This document shows positions 46,105 to 55,713 of a stretch of DNA of 64,000 nt, piece by piece. A model generated the notes under the pieces. That model was not told where the DNA came from and did not search any database. It saw only the letters and a program-made list of their open reading frames with translations. This stretch comes from Thiothrix sp. UBA5583. Lineage in GTDB: Bacteria > Pseudomonadota > Gammaproteobacteria > Thiotrichales > Thiotrichaceae. The stretch lies in the NCBI GenBank assembly GCA_002425225.1, contig DILV01000009.1, positions 123,141 to 187,140 of the forward strand, in the 5' to 3' direction. A program made the translations under genes and the position numbers. The stretch's first letter is position 1. Each line of letters begins with the position of its first letter.

Positions 46105-46980
46105 ATGGAAAAGCTCATGTATTTTGCGCTCAGTGTAGCGCTTGTGTTTGGTTTGTCTGCGACCATTCCCTACAGCAACCCTGCTGAAGCCGCCGTCAAG
46201 TCGGTCAATTACACCAAGGCTGGCAAAAACAAACGTTTGCTGCGTGCAGGGCGGAGAGCAGGGCGGGGTGGCGGTTGCCAGACCCTAAGCCCGGATACGC
46301 TGGAACAAAAAGCCAGTCAGTATCGCGATGCCATTACCAGTGCGTCTTCTTCCCACGGTGTCAGCAAGGATCTGGTCAAGGCAGTCATTACGGTGGAAAG
46401 CTGTTTCAAGTCCGGGGCACGCGGTTCCTCCGGTGAAAAAGGGTTGATGCAGTTGATGCCCGGTACGGCTCGCCGTTTCGACATCCGCAACGGCTACAAT
46501 GCTTGGCAGAACGTGCATGGTGGAACCCGTTACCTGAGTTACCTGCTGGATTATTATGGCGGCAATACCCAGCGGGCGGTTGCTGCCTACAATGCCGGGG
46601 AAGGCAACGTGCGCAAGAACGGGGCTATTCCCAATCATGGTTATGTCAGCAAGGTCATGCAGGCTTATCACAAGTTTTCCCAGGGGCGCGGGTCACAGCC
46701 GATGAAAGCCGTTTTCACCCAGCCGGTAGCTCGTGCAACTCAGAAACCCCTGCCGGTGGCTAAACCAGCGGTAAGGACGTGGCGAGCCTCTGCCCAGGCG
46801 CTGCCTTGGGCTGATATGGGCAAGGTTGCCCAGCGGACAGGCAGTTATCAGGTGCAGGCGGGTGATACCGTTTATGAAGTCATGCGCCAGACAGGTGTTC
46901 CAGTAAAAGACATCATCCGTTTGAATCGTTTGACCGCGCCTTATGGTATCCAGTCCGGTCAGCGTTTGCGTTTGCAATAA
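46105..46980 (+). CDS. Secreted lytic transglycosylase with LysM domain
   Basis: It cleaves peptidoglycan glycan strands. From ATG 46105 it has 291 residues: a signal peptide (cut near PAEA) and a basic stretch of Arg/Lys. An SLT domain has catalytic E98 in ITVESCF, then GEKGLMQLMPGTA, NVHGGTRYLSYLL and AVAAYNAGEGNV. A C-terminal LysM of about 246-290 binds the wall. An in-frame start at 46078 is less likely because it would put charged residues before the signal peptide. It is a single gene. Confidence 0.92.
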   Translation: MEKLMYFALSVALVFGLSATIPYSNPAEAAVKSVNYTKAGKNKRLLRAGRRAGRGGGCQTLSPDTLEQKASQYRDAITSASSSHGVSKDLVKAVITVESCFKSGARGSSGEKGLMQLMPGTARRFDIRNGYNAWQNVHGGTRYLSYLLDYYGGNTQRAVAAYNAGEGNVRKNGAIPNHGYVSKVMQAYHKFSQGRGSQPMKAVFTQPVARATQKPLPVAKPAVRTWRASAQALPWADMGKVAQRTGSYQVQAGDTVYEVMRQTGVPVKDIIRLNRLTAPYGIQSGQRLRLQ

Positions 46981-47073
46981 CAGGCAACTAGCGGGCGTTT
47001 TATCGCTTGGCACTAGGGGAAACGTGGCTGATTGCCTATACTGGTTGCTAATTAAAACCGGCAGAATCCAGTT

Positions 47074-48507
47074 ATGGGCAATCTCTTGCATTTGTTGTTG
47101 CGTATCGCCTTGTTGGCGGGCTTGCTGCTTGGCGCGGGTTGTACCCCCAATGCCGCTTACCGCAGCCAGACGGACAATACTTCCGCTTGCCCTGCGCAGG
47201 GTTGTACAGATCGTGTGCTGGAACAACACGCCGAATATGACCTCGGTTTTGTTGAATTCACCGACCATGGCAATGTATTCAACCGCGAGCACCTGAACGC
47301 TGTTCTTGAGCATGTGAAACAACACGCAGATTCACCGCAGGGTGCGGTGGTGGCGGTATTTGTCCACGGCTGGAAACACAATGCTTCGGCCGAAGACGAA
47401 AACCTGCGAAGTTTCCGTCATCTGTTGCAGCAAGCCAGCAAAGTCGGGATTACCCAAAAACGCCGCCTGATCGGGATTTATATCGGCTGGCGCGGGCAGT
47501 CGCTGGATGTGCCCCTCGCGGAACACCTGACCTACTGGGTGCGCAAGAATACGGCGAACAGCGTAGGCAAGGGCGGTGTGACCGAGTTTCTGGTACGCCT
47601 GGAACAGCAGGTTGCCAAGGGTAACAAAACTGATCCTAACCATAACCTGTTGCTGGCGATTGGGCACAGTTTTGGCGGGGCAGTGCTGATTTCTGCGTTG
47701 AACGATGTGTTGCTGGAACGGGTTATCACGGCGCAAGAGGTGGGCAGGCAGCATTGCAGTGATTCCAACAGGGGAACGTGTGCCACCTGTGTGCAAACCC
47801 GCCCGTTCGGGCATGGTGTGATCCTGCTAAACCCGGCGATTGAGGCCAATGAGTTGCTGCAACTCAAGGAAGTGGTGGCGGAGCAGGGCTGCTATGCCCG
47901 CAACCAGCAGAAGCTGTTGCATGTGGTCAGTTCCCAGGCGGATACCGCCACCAATATCGCTTTCCGGGTTGGGCAATACCTGGGAGTAAGTGTAGGCAGC
48001 AGTGAGTTGCCACTACAGCGCACCTACAAAGGAAAACCCGTCACTTTGTTTGAGCGTGAGTTGAATACCACCACCATTGGCAATTACCTGCCATTCCGTA
48101 CCGGCATCAGCGTCAAGCGTAACGGGCAAAACCAGGATGTTTGTGCGGCGAAAGGGGAAGAGCGCGAAGAGTGCTACATTTCCTGCAAGGATGGTGATAG
48201 TGCCTGTTTCAAGAATGCGGCACTGCGTGGCAAGCATATTCCAACCGGGTCTTCCGAGCCATTGCATTTCCTGTATACAGATGAAAACTTCATCAAGGAT
48301 CACAGCGACATTTTCAACTTCAGAGTGGGTGGTTATATTGCCTCGGTAGCGCTGGAAAGCAGTGTCAAACGTTTGTTGGCAACCGGCAGAAGTGATACTG
48401 CTGCGCTGAAAAAACTGGTTGGGCAAGCGTGCATCAATCAGGAACAGGAGTTCGATTTCGCGCACTGTTTTGACTATTACTCTGATCTGTTTGAGAAAAC
48501 CCCCTGA
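47074..48507 (+). CDS. Lipoprotein with alpha/beta-hydrolase (serine esterase-like) domain
   Basis: It has 477 residues. The lipobox LLGAGC is at about residues 18-23. The hydrolase core has VAVFVHGWKHNA, LIGIYIGWRG and the nucleophile elbow GHSFGG with S199. The C-terminal half has several cysteine pairs (for example EECYISCKDGDSACF) that probably form disulphides in the periplasm. The substrate is unknown; lipid or ester hydrolysis is likely. It is preceded by the transglycosylase and followed by the polysaccharide locus. Confidence 0.8.
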   Translation: MGNLLHLLLRIALLAGLLLGAGCTPNAAYRSQTDNTSACPAQGCTDRVLEQHAEYDLGFVEFTDHGNVFNREHLNAVLEHVKQHADSPQGAVVAVFVHGWKHNASAEDENLRSFRHLLQQASKVGITQKRRLIGIYIGWRGQSLDVPLAEHLTYWVRKNTANSVGKGGVTEFLVRLEQQVAKGNKTDPNHNLLLAIGHSFGGAVLISALNDVLLERVITAQEVGRQHCSDSNRGTCATCVQTRPFGHGVILLNPAIEANELLQLKEVVAEQGCYARNQQKLLHVVSSQADTATNIAFRVGQYLGVSVGSSELPLQRTYKGKPVTLFERELNTTTIGNYLPFRTGISVKRNGQNQDVCAAKGEEREECYISCKDGDSACFKNAALRGKHIPTGSSEPLHFLYTDENFIKDHSDIFNFRVGGYIASVALESSVKRLLATGRSDTAALKKLVGQACINQEQEFDFAHCFDYYSDLFEKTP

Positions 48508-48610
48508 CAAAACCGGTCTTCCCGGTTCTGCTACCTTTGTTCCAGCCATGCTCACCCGGCGTATATTCACATGCTAGTTTTAGGGCTGTGTTATCGCTGG
48601 AAGTCTTTGC

Positions 48611-50662
48611 ATGAGTCCTGTCACTGTTTTATCCGCTTATTACAAACACAAGCCGGGTGGTTTTACCAAGCGCCTCTACCGGGCTTTTCAGGCATTGGAT
48701 GCCGCCGGTTATCGGGTCATTTATGTTGCCGCAGAAAAACTGCCGGTCGAGGGTGACAATATCCAGCCCGCTATTGTGCCGATGCGTTCTCGGCCTGGTT
48801 CAGTTTTCTACTGGCCGGAGTTTTATTGGCGTGCGCTGTGGGCAATGCGCAAGCTGACCAAAACGGAACGTGCCAGCAGGCATTTCATGTTTTCATTTTT
48901 TTACGCCAGCATTTCATTTTTGGCGGGCTGGGGATTAGGGGTGCGTACCCTGACTTTTGTACGCGGGGACGATGCGTTTGATGCACAGCAAAAGCGTTTT
49001 GCCTGGTTGCGAGGGGCGGTACATCGGGTGCTGGAATGGCTGGGGGTGCGTTATTCCGGGCAGGTCATCACCACCAGCAGGTCGATGCAATTCCTGATCA
49101 ACCAGCGATCCGGTGGTGAGGGCAAAACAGTCAGTTTGCCGAATGATATTGTCACGCAGCCTCTGGATATTGTTGTGCCCAATATCCGGCAGCAAACCGT
49201 GCGGATTGCTACCGTTTCCGTGCTGAACCCACGCAAAAACCTGTTGTTCATGTTACAGGTGCTCAGCCGTTTGCGCACCCGCAACTGGGAGTACCTGCTG
49301 ATTGGTGGTGATACCAGCGGGGCGGATTATCTGGCAGAGCTGCAACAGTTTGCGCAGCAGGCCGGTATTGCGGACAATGTTCATTTCCTTGGCTGGCAGG
49401 ATGATGTGGCTGATATTCTGCAAACCTGCCACCTGTTTGTACTGCCAACCCTGCACGAAGGTTCGCCCAATGCCTTGCTGGAAGCGATGGGCTACGGGAT
49501 GCCTTGCCTCGCCAGCAATATTCCCGAAATCCGGGAAATTCTGCCTGACCCGGAATTGTTGTTTTCACCGCAGCAGCCGGGGGAACTGGTGGTAAAACTG
49601 GAGCGTTTCCTGAGTCTGCCGGGGTATGCGCGTGTCATCAAGGAAAAGACCGGGCGTTGTACGTCAGGTTACAGGTTCGACTGGGAACAGAAGGTGGTGG
49701 AACTGGTAGCGAATCAGGCCACCCGGCAAGCGGGGAAAGGGAGGAAAGCCGGAATGTTGGTGAAAAATGCTTTTCTGTATACCGTGGGCGCAGGTTTTTT
49801 GACGTTATCCAAGGTGAAAAACAGCTTGCAGGGTTATTCATCCCCCAAGCCGTTCAAAGTTGCCGAGGCAGAACGCTGTATTGATTATGATCTGCAAGTA
49901 GTGGATTTGTGGTTAACTCACCTTCAGCAATATACCGGGAATGACAACAGCCTGTTTGGCAAGAATGTGCTGGAATTGGGGCCAGGTTCCGATCTGGGGA
50001 TAGGTCTGTATTTGCTGGCGAAAGGCTGTGCGCAATACAACGCTTGTGATGTGAATGCCTTGATGAAGTCAACGCCGGACAGCTTTTATGAAACACTGTT
50101 TGCCCGGCTGGAAACAATGGATGGCCTGCTCAGTAATGACTGGTTGCGTCTGCAATTGAAAGCTATGCAGCAGGGTTTCATTTCACACCTGAATTATGTG
50201 GTACGCAACGATTTTGACATTGTGGCGGCGTTTGGCGTTGCCAGCATGGATTTGGTGTTCAGTCAGGCAGCGTTTGAACATTTTGACGATATTGATGCGA
50301 CGATCCAGCAGCTTGGCGTGGTCTGCAAGCCGGATGCCACCCTGGTGATCGAAGTTGATTTGAAAGCGCATTCCCGCTGGGTGCGCGACAACGATCCCAA
50401 CAGCATTTACCGCTATTCCGAACGTGTTTACGATCTGCTGCGGGTCAGTGGTGCGCCTAACCGGATGCGCCCTTATCAGTATAAGGTTGCGCTGGAACGC
50501 CACGGCTGGACAGATGTGGTCATTACCCCGCTGAAAAAACTGCCGGATGATGAGAATAACTATGCCGGGCTGGATCAGGCATTCAGGGATGGCAAAAACC
50601 AGATGGAATACCTTTCCATCATGATTTGTGCCAGAAAAAAACCTGTGTCATCCGCCAACTGA
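48611..50662 (+). CDS. GT4 glycosyltransferase fused to a SAM-dependent methyltransferase
   Basis: It has 683 residues. The first 375 or so form a GT-B family 4 glycosyltransferase with ATVSVLNPRKNLLFML, YLLIGGDTSGADY and the nucleotide-sugar E-x7-E block in HEGSPNALLEAMGYGMP. From about residue 382 a class I methyltransferase follows (NVLELGPGSDLG, NACDVN). A strong internal ribosome site (GGGAGG at 49739-49744) stands 9 nt before an in-frame ATG at 49754, exactly at the junction, so the methyltransferase could also be made alone. It is the first gene of the exopolysaccharide locus and 2 bp before wzx. Confidence 0.88.
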   Translation: MSPVTVLSAYYKHKPGGFTKRLYRAFQALDAAGYRVIYVAAEKLPVEGDNIQPAIVPMRSRPGSVFYWPEFYWRALWAMRKLTKTERASRHFMFSFFYASISFLAGWGLGVRTLTFVRGDDAFDAQQKRFAWLRGAVHRVLEWLGVRYSGQVITTSRSMQFLINQRSGGEGKTVSLPNDIVTQPLDIVVPNIRQQTVRIATVSVLNPRKNLLFMLQVLSRLRTRNWEYLLIGGDTSGADYLAELQQFAQQAGIADNVHFLGWQDDVADILQTCHLFVLPTLHEGSPNALLEAMGYGMPCLASNIPEIREILPDPELLFSPQQPGELVVKLERFLSLPGYARVIKEKTGRCTSGYRFDWEQKVVELVANQATRQAGKGRKAGMLVKNAFLYTVGAGFLTLSKVKNSLQGYSSPKPFKVAEAERCIDYDLQVVDLWLTHLQQYTGNDNSLFGKNVLELGPGSDLGIGLYLLAKGCAQYNACDVNALMKSTPDSFYETLFARLETMDGLLSNDWLRLQLKAMQQGFISHLNYVVRNDFDIVAAFGVASMDLVFSQAAFEHFDDIDATIQQLGVVCKPDATLVIEVDLKAHSRWVRDNDPNSIYRYSERVYDLLRVSGAPNRMRPYQYKVALERHGWTDVVITPLKKLPDDENNYAGLDQAFRDGKNQMEYLSIMICARKKPVSSAN

Positions 50663-50664
50663 GC

Positions 50665-52149
50665 ATGGAAACCAAAGGTTATGCCAGTGCTACCCTGCTC
50701 AGGCTGGTGGCGATTGCCCTGAATGCCGTCGGTTCACTGCTGTTGTTGCCGCTGGTACTCAAGACGCTGGGGGAATACAACTTTGGCATCTGGGCGCTGG
50801 CAACCACGCTGACCGGGTATTTGCTGCTGCTGGATTTCGGTATCGCGGCGGCTTGTACCCGTTACCTGTCCAGCCAAAGTGGTGATGAGGCAGGCTGGCG
50901 GCGTACCTTGAGCAGTTCCATGTTACTGTCATGGGTGCTGGCTGGTTTGCTGCTGTTGGTCGCTGTACTGGCGCAGGTGGCAGCCAACACCGGCTGGCTT
51001 GGCAATGACCATCAGCCCTTGACGGATGTCATCACTTTGTTGCTGGTCGAGGTGGGGCTGTCGATTCCCTTGCGTTTGTACCAAAGCATTTTGCGTGCGG
51101 AAGTCCGCTATCTGCAAATGGGTTGGTTTGAAATCATCCGCATTGTCCTGCGGCTGCTGGGTATTCCACTGATTCTGTGGTTGGGCGGGGGGCTGATGGC
51201 AATCGTGTTGTATGGTTCTCTGGTTAACTTGCTGTTTTTCCTGATGATGTTTCTCAGTGTGTACTGGCGTGACCAGACCAGCCATTTCCAGCGGATCAGT
51301 ATCGACCTGCAACACCTGCAAGAGCTGTTCAGTTTCAGCAAGTACATGGCTGTGACCCAGGTTGCCGAGTTTTTCAAGTACCGGACCGATAACCTGCTGG
51401 TGGGGTTGTTGCTGGGGGTGGGGGCGGTAGCACCTTATGCCATCATGATTGTGGTGGTGGATATGGTGGCGCAAATCCTGACCCGGTTTCAGGGCTACTG
51501 GGATACCATCATCATCCGCCATGCAGGGCAGGGTCGTCCGGCTGCGGCTCTGGATACCATGCTGACTTCACTGCAAATCGGTATGGCACTGGCACTGCTG
51601 GCAGCTTTCAACCTCAGCCTGCTGGGTGACTGGTTTCTGACCTTGTGGGTGGGTGAACAATACGCTTACCTGACACCTGCGTTGGTCATCTTTAGTCTGG
51701 TAATGGTTGGTTATGCCTGTCAGGCAGCCACTACCCCTTATTTCAATGCCTTGCACCAGCAACGTGCCAATGCCTGGCTGGCAAGCGGTGAAATCCTGCT
51801 GAAATTGTTGCTGGTCGTGCCGCTGGCACATGTTTACGGCTTTAAAGGTGTGGTGTATGCAGGGGTGCTGGCAACCCTGCTATTCCTGCTGTTGCGCTTG
51901 CGGCTGGTAGCTGTGCTGGTGGGAAGCAGCCTGTGGAACATGTTGACGATCGTCTTCCGCAAGATTGTCCCCGTGTTGCTGTTACTGTTGTGTGCAGGGG
52001 GCGTGTCACTGGCGCTGGGGGAAACTGGCCTGCCCGTATTTGCCAGCATGGCATTGGTATTGGCAGTGCAGGCATTGGGTTTGTTTTTCTGGATCAAAAA
52101 TCCTGGTCTTCGCGGATTATCTTTCCATTCCGTCCATTTATCCAAGTAG
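50665..52149 (+). CDS. Wzx-type polysaccharide flippase
   Basis: It is an inner-membrane protein that flips lipid-linked repeat units to the periplasm. From ATG 50665 it has 494 residues in about 12-14 hydrophobic segments, starting with YASATLLRLVAIALNAVGSLLLLP and the MATE/MVF-like LGEYNFGIWALA. A start 13 codons earlier is in frame but would overlap the preceding gene. It lies between the two fused glycosyltransferase genes, as expected in a Wzx/Wzy-dependent export locus. Confidence 0.88.
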   Translation: METKGYASATLLRLVAIALNAVGSLLLLPLVLKTLGEYNFGIWALATTLTGYLLLLDFGIAAACTRYLSSQSGDEAGWRRTLSSSMLLSWVLAGLLLLVAVLAQVAANTGWLGNDHQPLTDVITLLLVEVGLSIPLRLYQSILRAEVRYLQMGWFEIIRIVLRLLGIPLILWLGGGLMAIVLYGSLVNLLFFLMMFLSVYWRDQTSHFQRISIDLQHLQELFSFSKYMAVTQVAEFFKYRTDNLLVGLLLGVGAVAPYAIMIVVVDMVAQILTRFQGYWDTIIIRHAGQGRPAAALDTMLTSLQIGMALALLAAFNLSLLGDWFLTLWVGEQYAYLTPALVIFSLVMVGYACQAATTPYFNALHQQRANAWLASGEILLKLLLVVPLAHVYGFKGVVYAGVLATLLFLLLRLRLVAVLVGSSLWNMLTIVFRKIVPVLLLLLCAGGVSLALGETGLPVFASMALVLAVQALGLFFWIKNPGLRGLSFHSVHLSK

Positions 52150-52199
52150 CGTTTATCTCACCTCTACAAGTTGCCTATTGTCAGAAAGGGTAGGATCAG

Positions 52200-55100
52200 G
52201 TGAGTAACAGTAACGTGAAAATAGCATTTATTGCCATCAAGGGGTTTGACCGGATCGGTGGAATCGAGACCTATACGCTGGAACTTGGCAAGCGGCTGGT
52301 GGCGGAAGGGCATGAAGTCATTGTATACATGGCGAAAAGCCGTGATTACCCACGCCCGTTTTATCATCAGGGAATGCAGGTTATTCCGCTGCCGACGATC
52401 GGGCATAAATATTTTGAGAAAATGCTGCTGGTTTTGTCCGCCAGTCTTCACCAGTTTTCTATCAAGTCATTGGATATAGTCCATTACCACGCAGTTGGCC
52501 CGAGTATCTGCGCCTTTATTCCGCGTCTGGCAGGCCGTTATACCGTTTTTCAGAGTCACGGGCATGAGTGGGAACGCAATTCGTGGAATGTGCTGGCTCG
52601 CTGGTTTTTTCACTTGTCAGAAAAACTGACCTTCTGGTTCGTGAATGACTCGACGGCAGTTTCACGTGCACTGCAAACTTATTACCAGCAGAAATATCAG
52701 CGTGCGGTTACGTATATTCCTACCGGGATTACTCCGCGTTTGCCACTTCCGTTTGGTGGGATTGCCCGTTATGGGGTACAGGCTCGCAGCTATATCCTGT
52801 ATGTCGGGCGTTTATCGCGTGAAAAACGGGTGCATGACCTTATTCGTGCTTACCAGAAGTTGCGCGGGGCAGAACTCGCGCTGGTCATTGTCGGCAGTGA
52901 ACGCAATGCAGACCCTTATGCTGATGAGTTGCGTACTCTGGCTGGTGATGATGAGCGCATTGTATTTACCGGCGCTGTGTATGGCGAGGAACTGGTGGAG
53001 TGGTACAGCAATGCGTTCGTTTACGTGCTGCCTTCACAAATGGAAGGCTTGCCGATCACCTTGCTGGAAGCCATGAGCCTTGGCTGTTGTTGCATTGCCA
53101 GTGATATTGATGCCAATGCCGAAGCGCTGGCTGGCAAGGGTATCCTGTATCCGGTCGGCAACCCGGATGCGCTGAGCCTGTGTTTGCAGGAAGTGATTGC
53201 CGCCCCTGACAAGACCCGGCAGATAGGCAGTGTCCTTTGCCAGCATGTGATGGGGCACTATACCTGGTCACTGGTGACAGAAAAGTTTATTGATTTTTAC
53301 CGCAAGGCTATCCGCAAACCCGTCAGTCAACCTGACACCGTACCACTGGCGACCTTCCCGCAGGAAGGCGTATTACCTGATGAACAAGAAGGTGTAATCG
53401 TGACCATGCATAACCAGAATGACGCTGCTGCCAGTTATCCGGCAAGTAACGTTCCGGTGCTTTCCGACAGACCACTTGTGCCGGTTACGGCGGCTCCCCC
53501 CGCAGGCGGGTACTATGCGTCGCCGCCTGCCCGGCAAATTCCTTTCCAGCAATACTGGCTGGCTTTGCGACATCATGTGGGTTCCATCCTGCTGCTGATG
53601 GGTTTGTTGTCCATGCTGATGGTGGGGTTGGCCTTGCTGACCAACCCTACCTATACCGCCAAAAGCAGCATCAAGATTGATACGACTGCACCGAAACCGC
53701 TGGAATATGATGTGGATGCATCTCGCCCGCCGTCTTACATTGATGAAACGGTTTTCTATAACACGCAGTACAAGATGCTGCGCAGCCGTGATCTGGCGGA
53801 AAAGGTTATTGATGGCTTGGGTATCCGCGCTGATTTGCTGGCAGACAGGAAGTTCAAACCACCGGTTTACTGGTTGGTTGACCCGTTCAAGGATGCAGTG
53901 GCTTTCCTGCGTAACCTGTTGCCGCGTGACGAGGCATCTGGTTCCACACCTCCGGTGACTGCCGAGGAAATTTTTCTGGAAAAACTCACCATTCGCCCGG
54001 TCAAGAACTCGCGGATCATCGACATCCATTTCACTGCCAATGACCCGGTACTGGCACGGGATGTGGTGAAAAGCGTCACGGATGCCTTTGTGGACGAGCA
54101 GTACCAAGGGCGGCGTGAAGCTGCCGAAAAGGCCAAGCAGTTCCTGAATGTGCAACTGGATGATGCCCGTGCCAAACTTCAGGCCAGTGAGGGCAAGCTG
54201 ATCGAATACGCCCGTGAGAAAAATATCCTTGATACCAACCAGGATGAGCCGGTTATTGCCAAAAACCTGGCCGAGCTTAGCAAAGGCTATTACGCAGCCA
54301 AGGAAGCCCGTATCCGCACCCAGGCACAGTTCAACAGCAAGGGTTCATTGGCGGGGGAACTGAACGTGGATGAAGACCCCATCATCCAGGAACACAAGAA
54401 AGAGCTGGGCAAACTGCAAAGTACCTACCTCGCTAATCTGGAGTTGTTCAAGCCCAATTACCCTTCCATGCTGGCGCTGCAAGAGCAAATCAGCAGCCGC
54501 CAGTCGCTGATTGAGCGGGAAGGTCGACGTATCCGTTCCAATACCACCGAGAACATGCGGGCTTCCTACGAAGCAGCGATTGCCGAAGAGCGCAAGCTGG
54601 CGGGCGAAATCAAGGCGCTGGAAAAGGAACTGCTGACGTTTCGTGACAATAGTGTTGGCTATACCAACCTCAAGCGTGATGTGGACACTTCCCGCAGCCT
54701 GTATGACGGCTTGTTGCAACGCATGAAAGAAATCAACGTGGTGGAAACCGCCGAGATTGACAACGTTACCGTGGTGGATAAGGCGGTTGTTCCCCACCGC
54801 AAGGATGGTCCCAGCTACCTGAAGTATTTGTTGCTAGGGGCGTTGTCTGGCCTGTTCCTCGGTGGTTTGGCGGTGCTGGCACGAGAAATCATGATACCCA
54901 CCGTGCGTTCGCTGGAAGATTTGCAGGGCATCAGTGGCAAGTATCCGGTGCTGGCAGCTTTGCCCTACAGTAAAACCCTGGCAGATGGTAACGACATGAC
55001 CAAGGCACTGGGGTTGCGTTCAGTTTCTGGCTGGCTGGATGCCTTGCGCTACATGAAGGTTTCACTGACCTTGGGCAACAGTGGCAAATTGCCACAAGTG

Positions 55101-55676
55101 CTGCATGTGACCAGCCCCCTGTCGGGTGAAGGCAAGAGTACGACGGCGGTCAGTTTGGCGGCGATGCTGGCAAACTCGGGTAAACGGGTGTTGCTGATTG
55201 ATGCCGATTTACGCAAACCGACAGTGCACAAGCGTCTCAAACTGGATAACCAATATGGGTTGACCCATTACCTTGCTACTTCGGAAGATGGCAACTTGTT
55301 GAACAAGATCAGAAACTATCGGTGGATGTTTGTCATCTGCGCAGGGCCTGCCGTGCCTGATCCGGTGGAGCTGTTATCTGGGCAGAGGATGCAGGAGTTA
55401 CTGGTTCGTTCTCGCCGTACCTTTGACCATATCATCATTGATGCACCACCCGTACTGGGGATGGCGGATTCACTGGTCTTGTCTAACCGCGCGGATGGCA
55501 CCTTGCTGATGGTTGCCAGCTCCCGTTCTTCCAGACAGGATGTGCGGGCGGCCATCGAATGTCTGGAAAAAAGTCAGGGCAAGCTTCTGGGTATTGTACA
55601 GAGCATGGCTCCCAAGGCTGACAAGTACAGCTCCAGTTACTCCGATGGGCGTGCCATGATCAGCAGCCCAGCCTGA
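52200..55676 (+). CDS. GT4 glycosyltransferase fused to a Wzc-type chain-length regulator/tyrosine autokinase
   Basis: It has 1158 residues in one frame. Residues 1-375 are a GT4 glycosyltransferase (RIGGIETYTLELGKRL, YVGRLSREKRVHDL, SQMEGLPITLLEAMSLG). After a linker comes a Wzz domain between membrane segments at about 460-480 and 874-896, with coiled coils inside. The cytoplasmic BY-kinase has Walker A at 972-981 (SPLSGEGKST), A' near 998 (LLIDADLRKP) and B near 1077 (IIIDAPP). The tail has only two tyrosines. An internal GTG at 53400 with AAGAAGG 7 nt upstream could also start a separate Wzc. It controls polymer length in Wzx/Wzy export. Confidence 0.9.
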   Translation: MSNSNVKIAFIAIKGFDRIGGIETYTLELGKRLVAEGHEVIVYMAKSRDYPRPFYHQGMQVIPLPTIGHKYFEKMLLVLSASLHQFSIKSLDIVHYHAVGPSICAFIPRLAGRYTVFQSHGHEWERNSWNVLARWFFHLSEKLTFWFVNDSTAVSRALQTYYQQKYQRAVTYIPTGITPRLPLPFGGIARYGVQARSYILYVGRLSREKRVHDLIRAYQKLRGAELALVIVGSERNADPYADELRTLAGDDERIVFTGAVYGEELVEWYSNAFVYVLPSQMEGLPITLLEAMSLGCCCIASDIDANAEALAGKGILYPVGNPDALSLCLQEVIAAPDKTRQIGSVLCQHVMGHYTWSLVTEKFIDFYRKAIRKPVSQPDTVPLATFPQEGVLPDEQEGVIVTMHNQNDAAASYPASNVPVLSDRPLVPVTAAPPAGGYYASPPARQIPFQQYWLALRHHVGSILLLMGLLSMLMVGLALLTNPTYTAKSSIKIDTTAPKPLEYDVDASRPPSYIDETVFYNTQYKMLRSRDLAEKVIDGLGIRADLLADRKFKPPVYWLVDPFKDAVAFLRNLLPRDEASGSTPPVTAEEIFLEKLTIRPVKNSRIIDIHFTANDPVLARDVVKSVTDAFVDEQYQGRREAAEKAKQFLNVQLDDARAKLQASEGKLIEYAREKNILDTNQDEPVIAKNLAELSKGYYAAKEARIRTQAQFNSKGSLAGELNVDEDPIIQEHKKELGKLQSTYLANLELFKPNYPSMLALQEQISSRQSLIEREGRRIRSNTTENMRASYEAAIAEERKLAGEIKALEKELLTFRDNSVGYTNLKRDVDTSRSLYDGLLQRMKEINVVETAEIDNVTVVDKAVVPHRKDGPSYLKYLLLGALSGLFLGGLAVLAREIMIPTVRSLEDLQGISGKYPVLAALPYSKTLADGNDMTKALGLRSVSGWLDALRYMKVSLTLGNSGKLPQVLHVTSPLSGEGKSTTAVSLAAMLANSGKRVLLIDADLRKPTVHKRLKLDNQYGLTHYLATSEDGNLLNKIRNYRWMFVICAGPAVPDPVELLSGQRMQELLVRSRRTFDHIIIDAPPVLGMADSLVLSNRADGTLLMVASSRSSRQDVRAAIECLEKSQGKLLGIVQSMAPKADKYSSSYSDGRAMISSPA

Positions 55677-55713
55677 TTGGCGGGAGCTGCCGTTCCGTTA
55701 CCTCTTTTCGGTT

